Shown one piece after another: positions 1 through 5,753 of a DNA stretch of 7,639 nucleotides (positions within the stretch are counted from its first letter, which is position 1; each line of letters begins with the position of its first letter). The notes under the pieces are model-generated. The model was not told where the DNA came from and ran no database searches. It worked only from the letters and a program-made list of their open reading frames with translations. Source of the stretch: CAZSPL01 sp964608735 (GTDB taxonomy: Bacteria; JAJVIF01; JAPKYR01; CAZSPL01); contig CAZSPL010000195.1 in assembly GCA_964608735.1 (NCBI GenBank), positions 1 through 7,639 on the forward strand, written 5' to 3'. The translations under genes were made by a program, and so were the position numbers.

Positions 1-1
1 A

Positions 2-1681
2 CTCATGTCGCAACTTCTCGCCGCGCCATGCATACCCACGGTCGCGTCGCGCCGCGAAGGAATCCCCGAGTTACTCGACACGATCATCGATTTCCTTGAT
101 GGGAAAATAGAGAAGCGGAAGATTACAGTCGGCTACGGACGCGCCATCGAGGATGCGATAGAAAAAATCCTCCGGGAAATCGATGCGACTCCCGAAGTAT
201 GCGGATGCTATCCCCCAAGGTGGTTCGCCGTCAAGCTCCTCGAAAATGATGCCGAAGTGACGAAGGCGCTCGAAGGCATGTGCGATAAAAAGGCGCCGCT
301 TCTCGATGCCATACAGGCCGGGCGCGCGTCGATCGCGAAAAAACTCCGCGAGGATGCCGAGATCACCATACCCGATTACCGTTTCGGATTCGCCGCCGGG
401 ATATTCCGCGAAGCGGTGAGACTTCCCGCCGAGGAACGGCGCAACTTCTCCGACCAGGTCGACCGGGTGGTGATGTCGCGCGCGCTCGGGCTGCCGATTT
501 TCCTCGTGCTGATGTGGATCACCTTTCAACTGACCTTCACCGGTGCCGCGCCGCTGATGAACCTTATCGATACCGCGGTCGGCGCGTTAGGCAACTGGAT
601 GGGCGCGATACTTCCCGCCGGTATGCTGAATTCCCTCATCGTCGACGGCATCATCGCGGGCGTCGGCGGCGTGTTGATCTTCCTGCCGAACATACTCATC
701 CTGTTCCTGCTGATCTCGTTCCTCGAGGAATACGGCTACATGGCGCGCGCGGCTTTCGTGATGGATGGCCTCATGCACAAGATCGGGCTTCACGGCAAGT
801 CGTTCGTACCGTTGCTGATGGGATTCGGATGCTCGGTGCCCGCGATAATGGCGACACGTACCCTCGAAACCCGGCGCGACCGGCTTGTCACGATGGGAAT
901 CGCTCCCCTGATGAGCTGCGGTGCGCGGCTCCCGGTCTATGCGCTCCTCATCGGCGCGTTCTTCAGCGAGAAAATCGCCGGGAATATGCTGTTCCTTATC
1001 TATGTCATCGGCGTACTCCTCGCCGTTTTAGTGGCGCTTGTATTCCGCCAGACCCTCTTCCGCGGTGAGACGACCCCGTTCGTGATGGAGCTTCCACCCT
1101 ATCGCCTGCCCACATTCTCGTCGGTCGGAGGGGCGGCATGGAATCGCGGAATGCACTACCTGAGAAAAGCGGGCACCGTTATCCTCGCCGCGAGCGTCGT
1201 CATCTGGTTCCTCAGCAATTATCCGTATGAAGAGCAACCCGGCTATGCCTCCGCCGGCGAGATGGCGAGAGCGAGGCTTGAATACAGCTATGCCGGGCGA
1301 ATCGGGAAAGCCATCGAGCCGGTATTGAAACCATGCGGATTCGACTGGCGAATGGATATCGCGCTGTTCACCGGGCTTGCCGCGAAGGAAATCGTCGTGA
1401 GCACCATGGGCACGATTTATTCGCTTGGCGGAGCCGATGAATCCTCCGGCGCGCTTAAGGATGCCCTTCGCAACGACCCCGCATTCAGCCCGCTGGTGGC
1501 GTTCAGCATGATGATTTTTATCCTGGTGTACTCACCATGTCTCGCCGCTATCGCCGTACAGCGGAGCGAGTCCGGCTCGTGGCGATGGGCCCTGTTCGTG
1601 ATGGGTTATCTCACAGTCCTCGCCTGGATATGTTCCACCGTTGTCTTCCAGGCGGGACGATTGCTCGATATCGGGATGTGA
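2..1681 (+). CDS. feoB: Ferrous iron transport protein B, C-terminal part (5' end outside window)
   Basis: FeoB is the inner-membrane Fe(II) permease with an N-terminal GTPase domain. The window starts near the end of the G domain; the frame is open at the left edge, so the ATG at position 5 is probably internal. Counting from that ATG, the first residues (PTVASRREGIPELL) match the last part of the G domain, and about 30-150 is the helical linker and cytosolic region. Hydrophobic segments follow from about 160. The two gate motifs are clear: GFGCSVPAIMATRTLE near 273-288 and APLMSCGARLPVYALLIGAFF starting near 300, each with the conserved Cys. The late motifs TGLAAKEIVVSTMG (about 456-469) and VYSPCLAAIAV (about 508-518) are also present. 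The reading frame is intact and ends ATG-TGA-TAA. The next gene starts within the stop, suggesting translational coupling. feoA is not in the window. Identification is secure. Confidence 0.96.
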   Translation, partial: LMSQLLAAPCIPTVASRREGIPELLDTIIDFLDGKIEKRKITVGYGRAIEDAIEKILREIDATPEVCGCYPPRWFAVKLLENDAEVTKALEGMCDKKAPLLDAIQAGRASIAKKLREDAEITIPDYRFGFAAGIFREAVRLPAEERRNFSDQVDRVVMSRALGLPIFLVLMWITFQLTFTGAAPLMNLIDTAVGALGNWMGAILPAGMLNSLIVDGIIAGVGGVLIFLPNILILFLLISFLEEYGYMARAAFVMDGLMHKIGLHGKSFVPLLMGFGCSVPAIMATRTLETRRDRLVTMGIAPLMSCGARLPVYALLIGAFFSEKIAGNMLFLIYVIGVLLAVLVALVFRQTLFRGETTPFVMELPPYRLPTFSSVGGAAWNRGMHYLRKAGTVILAASVVIWFLSNYPYEEQPGYASAGEMARARLEYSYAGRIGKAIEPVLKPCGFDWRMDIALFTGLAAKEIVVSTMGTIYSLGGADESSGALKDALRNDPAFSPLVAFSMMIFILVYSPCLAAIAVQRSESGSWRWALFVMGYLTVLAWICSTVVFQAGRLLDIGM

Positions 1682-1869
1682 TAATATTGCCTGGCTGGAT
1701 ACAAACACTCATAATAATCGTGGCAGTAATCGTGGCGGCCGCCTACCTTTACAAGCGCATCTCGGCATCGCTCGCCGGGAAAGATTCCCTCGACTGCCCG
1801 TTCGCCGACCAGTGCGACGGATGCTCCTGCAAGTATCCCGAGCTTCGCGACAAGTGCGGGAAAAAATAG
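1678..1869 (+). CDS. FeoB-associated Cys-rich membrane protein
   Basis: This is a 63-residue protein whose likely GTG start overlaps the feoB stop by 4 nt (GTGA). A TTG at 1687 is the alternative start. Residues about 6-24 form one hydrophobic transmembrane segment (WIQTLIIIVAVIVAAAYLY). A short basic stretch follows, then a Cys cluster: CPFADQCDGCSC, with a further Cys four residues from the end. A single helix plus a C-terminal Cys cluster directly behind feoB is the hallmark of the FeoB-associated Cys-rich membrane protein family, thought to assist FeoB, perhaps by handling iron near its cytoplasmic face; that role is not proven. Oddly, the last two Lys codons and the TAG stop lie inside the inverted repeat at 1859-1950, so the native C-terminus may have been replaced by the repeat. 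The call rests on position and architecture. Confidence 0.85.
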   Translation: MIILPGWIQTLIIIVAVIVAAAYLYKRISASLAGKDSLDCPFADQCDGCSCKYPELRDKCGKK

Positions 1870-1950
1870 GGACAGTCACCTATTTCGCTTGCAGATATTC
1901 GATGACCTGTAATGTCTCGAGCGAAATAGGTGACTGTCCCTATTTTTTCC
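1859..1950. repeat. 92-bp palindromic element: perfect 31-bp inverted repeats, 30-nt loop
   Basis: The left arm (1859-1889) and right arm (1920-1950) are exact reverse complements over 31 bp. The loop is 1890-1919. Each arm contains the core ATAGGGACAGTCACCTAT, which is itself an interrupted palindrome (AAATAGG ... CCTATTT around an 8-nt centre), so each arm can also fold alone. I recall similar GGGACAGTCACC-type palindromes as dispersed repeats in other bacterial genomes, and REP-like elements of this shape are mobilised by Y1 (RAYT-type) transposases; no transposase is present here, so that link is inference. The left arm runs into the end of the small Fe-associated gene and provides its stop. 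In RNA, the long stem ending in a U run could also end transcription after the feo operon, in either direction because the arms begin with an A run. Confidence 0.85.
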
Positions 1951-1954
1951 TATC

Positions 1955-1963
1955 TGCTACAAT
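1955..1963 (+). promoter_or_regulatory. Possible extended -10 promoter for the TIM-barrel gene
   Basis: The sequence TGCTACAAT matches an extended -10 element (TGn followed by TACAAT, five of six to consensus). It lies 26 nt before the ATG at 1990. No convincing -35 is seen; the region where one would lie is the right arm of the palindrome. If real, transcription would begin near 1970 with a short leader carrying the AGG at 1978-1980. Confidence 0.35.
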
Positions 1964-1989
1964 ATCCCTCTTTCAACAGGTAGCTAAGC

Positions 1990-2982
1990 ATGCGTTTCGG
2001 ATGCTCATACTTCGGTTCCCGCATCACCCCCCATGTCCGCGAGGATATGCAATACCTTGCCGACAACGGCTTCGACTTCGTCATTCACGTCTTCACTGAA
2101 AACGACCTCAAGTACCACACCGGCACCATGACCGACATAGTCGAAGCCACCCACGATGCGGGCCTCGATGTTCTCATCGACCCGTGGGGAGTTTTGCAGC
2201 TTTTCGGCGGCGAAGCATTCAGCCACTGGCTCAATGTCCATCCCGAAATCAAGCAGGTCGCCCAGGATGGCACACCGCTCCCGGTAGCCTGCCCCAACAA
2301 CCGGCAGACTCTCGCGCTTATCACGGAATGGGCGTACGGCGCGAAGAAAACCGGCGCCGATGAATTCTTCTGGGATGAGCCCCACATGTACAACCCGGAA
2401 TGGTTCCACGACCGACGGGGCCTTCAAGCATGCTTCTGCCCGGCCTGCCAGGAGCGCTACGAGGCGTACCACCATCGCCCGCTGCCGTGGACATATACCC
2501 GCGAAGTCGAGGAATTCAAGCGCCAGAGCCTTACTGATTTCATGTTCGAGCTGACACGTCTCGGACGCCAGTGCGGGATGCCGAATTCCGTATGCCTGCT
2601 GCCTGCCGACCTCGACGCCGAAGGAGCCCTCGACTGGCACGTGGTGGCGTCGATGGAAGATGTCGACACTTTCGGCTCCGACCCCTACTGGGCCCTGACC
2701 AGCCAGCAGCCTGAGACTTACGTGGCTCGAGAAGTACGCAAGGTGCTGAGCGTATGCGAAAGGTACGAGAAGGACCACCTCGTATGGCTCCAGGGGTTCA
2801 GGATACCAGACGGCAGGGAAGAGGAGGTCGGTCGGGCTTTCGATGTGATGATAACCGGAGGGGTGGAAAACATCGCTTTTTGGGGGTTCATGGGATGCAA
2901 ATACATCTCAGAAATCGCCTGTGACAACCCCGACGACGTCTGGGACCTGCTTTTAAGCCGTATTAGAACCCATAAACACTAA
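1990..2982 (+). CDS. TIM-barrel, glycosidase-like protein of unknown substrate
   Basis: A 330-residue protein without a signal peptide, so probably cytoplasmic. It reads as a (beta/alpha)8 barrel in the style of glycoside hydrolases. Strand-like segments end in polar residues: FDFVIHVFTEND (28-39), LDVLIDPWG (59-67), ADEFFWDEPHM (123-133), VDTFGSDPYW (225-234), HLVWLQGF (263-270) and VENIAFWGF (292-300). The WDEP segment (128-131) is the best candidate for an acidic active-site residue, with D231 or other strand-end acids as possible partners; both are inference from fold logic. A Cys cluster, CFCPAC (148-153), follows the WDE strand, as in some glycosidases with a small metal-binding insertion. 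I recall no characterised member and name no substrate. The start has a weak AGG nine bases upstream. A 257-codon open frame runs antisense but is a codon-bias shadow. Confidence 0.75.
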   Translation: MRFGCSYFGSRITPHVREDMQYLADNGFDFVIHVFTENDLKYHTGTMTDIVEATHDAGLDVLIDPWGVLQLFGGEAFSHWLNVHPEIKQVAQDGTPLPVACPNNRQTLALITEWAYGAKKTGADEFFWDEPHMYNPEWFHDRRGLQACFCPACQERYEAYHHRPLPWTYTREVEEFKRQSLTDFMFELTRLGRQCGMPNSVCLLPADLDAEGALDWHVVASMEDVDTFGSDPYWALTSQQPETYVAREVRKVLSVCERYEKDHLVWLQGFRIPDGREEEVGRAFDVMITGGVENIAFWGFMGCKYISEIACDNPDDVWDLLLSRIRTHKH

Positions 2983-3026
2983 GTAAGACCGCCGCGCGCT
3001 GTCTGCCTGGGGGCGGGAAAAATATT

Positions 3027-3055
3027 TTTTCTTTTTTCTAAGAATCTGGGATAAT
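3027..3055 (+). promoter_or_regulatory. Weak candidate promoter upstream of the 300-aa lipoprotein gene
   Basis: TGGGATAAT at 3047-3055 resembles an extended -10 element (TGn plus GATAAT). The stretch 17 nt upstream is pyrimidine-rich and only weakly like a -35. It lies in the 193-bp gap after the TIM-barrel gene. That gap also has a weak CCGCC/GGCGG hairpin (2989-2993 with 3012-3016) before an A/T-rich run; it could be a poor terminator for the upstream gene. The leader to the ATG at 3176 would be over 110 nt, and I see no recognised riboswitch in it. Confidence 0.3.
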
Positions 3056-3175
3056 ATGCATCGAATTATAGTTAGACAGTGGGAGTAAGCGGTCGTTTAA
3101 CAGGATTGAATTCTATTTTCGCCGCGAACGACTCACTGTTTGGGTGACAAATATTTTATAGGACGGGTTGAAATT

Positions 3176-4078
3176 ATGAAAACCAGGGTAATTCTCCTCC
3201 TGACGTTGCTGGCTCTCTTTATAGCAGCGGGATGCTCGAGCAACATAAGCAATGTCACATCTCCTGAGAACAATTTGGCGGCATCGGATGCGGGTTCCGG
3301 CAGGACCATTGTCGGCACATGGCAGATGGAATTCGATCCCGTGAACATGACTGTCACGAACATCCCCGCAAGACTGGGACTGGCTCACTACAACGTGACA
3401 ACCATGATCACACCGCCGGAATGTCCCGACTGCGTGCAGATCGATTTCAACGGTTGGGTCAGCCTGACCCTCGATGTCGATTTCACGCTGCGCAACCAGT
3501 ACCAGCGGGATGCCTATGACGTCCGGCTGATAATGATGACCGGAACCGACGACTACAAGCTTTCCAATGCCGACGACTGGACCAAGCTGTGGGATTACGA
3601 GGGCGGCGGAACACTCAATCCGTTCCTCGCCTATGCAGAGAACACGCCCATGCGCAAGTTCTCAATCGGTGAAGAGCGGACCGAAAAAGCCATCATCGAC
3701 CTCTCGAACGAACCCTCGATTCCGCTTATCACCTACGCGGTCGATGTCTCATGGCCGGGGAACTGCAACGAACCGTACAAGATCGATAACTTCAGCCAGG
3801 ATGTTATCCTCCTTCCCGAGACCGGGAAATTCGTGAACATCACGGTCGATGTCTTCGACTGGCAGAACGATGTCAACAAGGTGACCATCGCGGCTCCTGA
3901 AATCACAGGCTATAGCTTCACGCAGCTCTATCACATCGACGGCAATACGTGGGGAACCGCGCTGTACAACAACACCGGCACCGGGGCGGGTGTGTACCCC
4001 TTGAGGATTATCGCCACATCCACAAACTCCCCGAGCCTCGCACTCTATGACTATGTCGATCTCGTTGTAGGCTCTTAG
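3176..4078 (+). CDS. Secreted lipoprotein of unknown function, beta-rich
   Basis: A 300-residue predicted lipoprotein. The start at 3176 is chosen because it gives a classic type II signal peptide: MKTR, then a hydrophobic core, then the lipobox AAGC with the acylated Cys at residue 20. An upstream in-frame TTG (3140) would put charged residues ahead of the signal and is unlikely. AGGACGG at 3160-3166 is a fair ribosome binding site. After a Ser/Asn-rich linker (about 21-42) the chain looks all-beta, with a CPDC motif at 83-86. It seems to have a larger N-terminal beta domain (about 43-195) and a smaller C-terminal one (about 218-300) opening NITVDVFDWQNDV and closing LYDYVDLVVG, like an Ig-type fold. 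I recognise no enzyme motif; a structural or binding role at the cell envelope is inference. It has its own terminator. Confidence 0.8.
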   Translation: MKTRVILLLTLLALFIAAGCSSNISNVTSPENNLAASDAGSGRTIVGTWQMEFDPVNMTVTNIPARLGLAHYNVTTMITPPECPDCVQIDFNGWVSLTLDVDFTLRNQYQRDAYDVRLIMMTGTDDYKLSNADDWTKLWDYEGGGTLNPFLAYAENTPMRKFSIGEERTEKAIIDLSNEPSIPLITYAVDVSWPGNCNEPYKIDNFSQDVILLPETGKFVNITVDVFDWQNDVNKVTIAAPEITGYSFTQLYHIDGNTWGTALYNNTGTGAGVYPLRIIATSTNSPSLALYDYVDLVVGS

Positions 4079-4105
4079 CCGCCAATAGAAAGCAGATATT
4101 TGCAT

Positions 4106-4140
4106 GCCGCGCATCACCTGGTGTGGTGCGCGGCTTTTTT
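4106..4140 (+). terminator. Intrinsic terminator after the lipoprotein gene
   Basis: A 12-bp stem (4106-4117 with 4123-4134, one T-G wobble) around a 5-nt loop is followed directly by six T residues and then ATT. It lies 28 bases past the lipoprotein stop. On the minus strand no T run follows the stem, so it should act only on plus-strand transcription and separates this gene from the convergent gene ending at 4148. Confidence 0.92.
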
Positions 4141-4147
4141 ATTCCCC

Positions 4148-5071
4148 TCAAACGGCGCTTTTCCGTATGGCTGTTATTGAAGGCTTTATGTAGTATTCCT
4201 CGACGACATCCTCCGAAATATGCCGCCTGCCTATCTGTGACGCATAATCGTAGTTCGCGAGGATGAGCTTCTTCATCCGGTCGAATTCTTCCCTCGAAAG
4301 CGGCATCTCCCCATACTTGTCGAACTTGAAATAGAGCACATCCATCATCTTGACTATGCTTTCCGGCGAAAGCTCCGTCGTACGCGCCTGCTTGCGTCCC
4401 TCGCGCTCCGGGATGGCTTTCCGTTCGAGGATGTGCATATATTCGACGCCGTCATGGAAAGCGATTATCGCGAGGCGCTTGAAGTGGTTCCTGCTCGCGC
4501 GGATGAATTCATCGAGATACTTCATCTCGGCGGGGACCCAGTCGCGCCTCTTCTGCTTCAGGAATCGCTTCGTCTCGTGGTACATACTCGCCAGCCGCTG
4601 TCCCGCCACCGGCGGATTGTCCTGCTCGACATATGTGCGCAGCAGCCGCTCGCCGTCGCCGAGTTCGTAATCGCCGGTCTCGAACGCCTTCATCCCTGAT
4701 TCGAATGCGTCCGCCACGAGGTTTATCTCGGTCTGCTTCCCGGCGTTGAGGATATTGTCCTTCGCGAACCCGGTTTGCTGGTGGTCCTTCTGTCGGTTAA
4801 GCTGCGCGAGCTCGCGCAGGTATTTATCGCGGTCGATGTGGTGGATGTTGGTGATGGGAAGGTTCTTTCGGCGTTCGAGTTCGGCCTTGGCGCGGTTGTA
4901 GTAGTTGATGACATCGGCGTCGATACGCTTGACCATATCATGGGTCTCTTTGCGGTACGGCGGCGACTGGATGGCGTATATCTTCGACATGGAATGCAGC
5001 CGCGGCAGCCAGTAGAATACCCAGCCGGCATCGCCCATGCGCTCTATCAGTCTTTTCTCAAACGGCCGCAT
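4148..5071 (-). CDS. Hypothetical soluble protein, no family recognised
   Basis: From ATG 5071 the protein has 307 residues. An in-frame TTG at 5083 would add four residues, but the AGAGG at 5085-5089 lies only one base from it; from the ATG it is 13 bases away, which is long but more usable. There is no signal peptide or clear membrane span; a short hydrophobic patch near the N-terminus (GWVFYWLPRL) is too short to count. The rest is highly charged and probably mostly helical, with many Lys, Arg, Glu, Asp, Tyr and His residues. Recognisable local patterns are AELERRKNLPITNIHHIDRD, GDYELGDGERLLRTYVEQD and FHDGVEYMHILERKA, none of which I can match to a known catalytic motif. It is transcribed alone, convergent with the upstream lipoprotein gene and divergent from the secreted pair. 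The reading frame is intact with G/C-biased third positions, supporting a real gene. Confidence 0.75.
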   Translation of the reverse strand: MRPFEKRLIERMGDAGWVFYWLPRLHSMSKIYAIQSPPYRKETHDMVKRIDADVINYYNRAKAELERRKNLPITNIHHIDRDKYLRELAQLNRQKDHQQTGFAKDNILNAGKQTEINLVADAFESGMKAFETGDYELGDGERLLRTYVEQDNPPVAGQRLASMYHETKRFLKQKRRDWVPAEMKYLDEFIRASRNHFKRLAIIAFHDGVEYMHILERKAIPEREGRKQARTTELSPESIVKMMDVLYFKFDKYGEMPLSREEFDRMKKLILANYDYASQIGRRHISEDVVEEYYIKPSITAIRKSAV

Positions 5072-5163
5072 CGATGGTGACAAGCCTCTTTTACTACTCT
5101 ACCACGGGCTCATTGCCCACGCGCGCCGCGGGAAATAGTTTTACAAATATTATTTACCCACTC

Positions 5164-5191
5164 TTGACTAAAAAAAAAAAAATGGTACGGT
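5164..5191 (+). promoter_or_regulatory. Candidate promoter with an A13 spacer
   Basis: TTGACT (5164-5169, five of six to the -35 consensus) is followed after 16 nt by TACGGT (5186-5191), preceded by TGG to give an extended -10. TACGGT keeps the three most conserved -10 positions. The spacer is mostly a run of 13 A residues (5170-5182). Transcription would start near 5198, leaving about a 40-nt leader before the start codon at 5239. Confidence 0.45.
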
Positions 5192-5228
5192 CTATGTAAG
5201 GAATTATTAGTAACCTATATTTTGACAT

Positions 5229-5233
5229 GGAGG
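5229..5233 (+). promoter_or_regulatory. Ribosome binding site that points to a start at 5239/5242
   Basis: A full GGAGG lies five bases before ATG 5239 and eight before ATG 5242. A nearly identical context (ATGGAGGCTAAAC then ATG) precedes the next gene at 5754. This marks 5239/5242 as the original start, upstream of an in-frame TGA at 5254-5256. Confidence 0.75.
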
Positions 5234-5238
5234 CAAAG

Positions 5239-5271
5239 ATGATGTTTCGAGTCTGAGTTTTCCTAGTCGCG
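5239..5271 (+). other. Interrupted 5' end of the Cys-rich secreted protein gene
   Basis: Read from ATG 5239 the frame gives MMFRV, a TGA at 5254-5256, then VFLVA, and it joins without a shift the downstream open frame that continues VLLVLLLSPGVFADC. Together this is a textbook signal peptide apart from the single stop. CGA or TGG would each become TGA by one transition, so a recent nonsense mutation or a base-call error is the simplest reading. Confidence 0.7.
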
Positions 5272-5724
5272 GTGTTGCTTGTGCTCTTGCTTTCGCCCGG
5301 AGTCTTCGCGGATTGCGATGATGATTGTTGCTTGGTTGATTTTGAAAACTTGAGAGTTATACAGCAAAATGGCCTTGCTTGGATCGATTGCCCGTACGGC
5401 GGCTCTTCCGATTACGAAGTAACAAAATATTCCGCTCCTTTGGTTGGAGAAGATGATTGCACGAATGATGCGGAGTGTCTCTTTCTCATGAATATGATTA
5501 TTAACGAGCCACCTGACGTTGAGCCGGTTTTAATAATCTGGCCTGGTTATTTTAATGATGAAACTGATGAAATGAATCCTCTCAAGGTAGCGTCTGACTG
5601 CTATTCGCCGGTAGCAAAGGAAGGAAATTTTTACGAAAAAAATGGCTGTGTGGGGGGATGCGCTCCTGAGGACCTGCCAAATGAGTTCTGGACTCAGCCC
5701 GTTGGCCAGTCGTGTTGTGATTGA
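5272..5724 (+). CDS. Small Cys-rich secreted protein (signal peptide interrupted; possible pseudogene)
   Basis: The uninterrupted frame begins at GTG 5272 and encodes 150 residues; with the interrupted upstream part it would be about 161 codons. The visible N-terminus is the second half of a signal peptide, hydrophobic then SPGVFA, with likely cleavage before DCDDDCC. The mature part is acidic and has 11 Cys residues, including CC pairs at both ends (DCDDDCC and SCCD), which suggests disulfides outside the cytoplasm. I recognise no family. No good ribosome binding site precedes GTG 5272; the strong one at 5229-5233 serves the upstream ATG. Either the gene is newly inactivated, or translation restarts past the TGA, or the stop is a sequencing error. 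Its codons are clearly more A/T-rich than those of the genes to the left. The next gene follows after 29 bases, probably in the same operon. Confidence 0.6.
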   Translation: MLLVLLLSPGVFADCDDDCCLVDFENLRVIQQNGLAWIDCPYGGSSDYEVTKYSAPLVGEDDCTNDAECLFLMNMIINEPPDVEPVLIIWPGYFNDETDEMNPLKVASDCYSPVAKEGNFYEKNGCVGGCAPEDLPNEFWTQPVGQSCCD

Positions 5725-5753
5725 TTCTCTCTTGCACGCTATGGAGGCTAAAC

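Noticed and set aside
514..1068. 184-codon plus-strand frame inside feoB
   Set aside because: It is an out-of-frame shadow of the conserved FeoB membrane domain, with an Arg/His-rich composition typical of GC-rich off-frames.
1890..1919. Coding or RNA gene within the palindrome loop
   Set aside because: The 30-nt loop holds only a CTCGAG palindrome at its edge and no recognisable gene or conserved RNA motif.
2005..2778. Long antisense open frame (257 codons) within the TIM-barrel gene
   Set aside because: It mirrors the GC-biased codons of the sense gene, lacks recognisable protein features, and the sense frame has clear barrel motifs.
2989..3035. Terminator after the TIM-barrel gene
   Set aside because: Only a 5-bp CCGCC/GGCGG stem with an 18-nt loop precedes the T-rich stretch, too weak to call.
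5131..5175. Minus-strand promoter for the 4148-5071 gene
   Set aside because: The region is AT-rich and contains TAATAT, but no -35 of adequate match at proper spacing was found.
5254..5256. TGA read as selenocysteine or as a reassigned sense codon
   Set aside because: No SECIS-like hairpin is evident just downstream and the residue lies in a signal peptide. Long genes here have no internal TGA, and feoB, the 4148-5071 gene and this gene itself all end in TGA.
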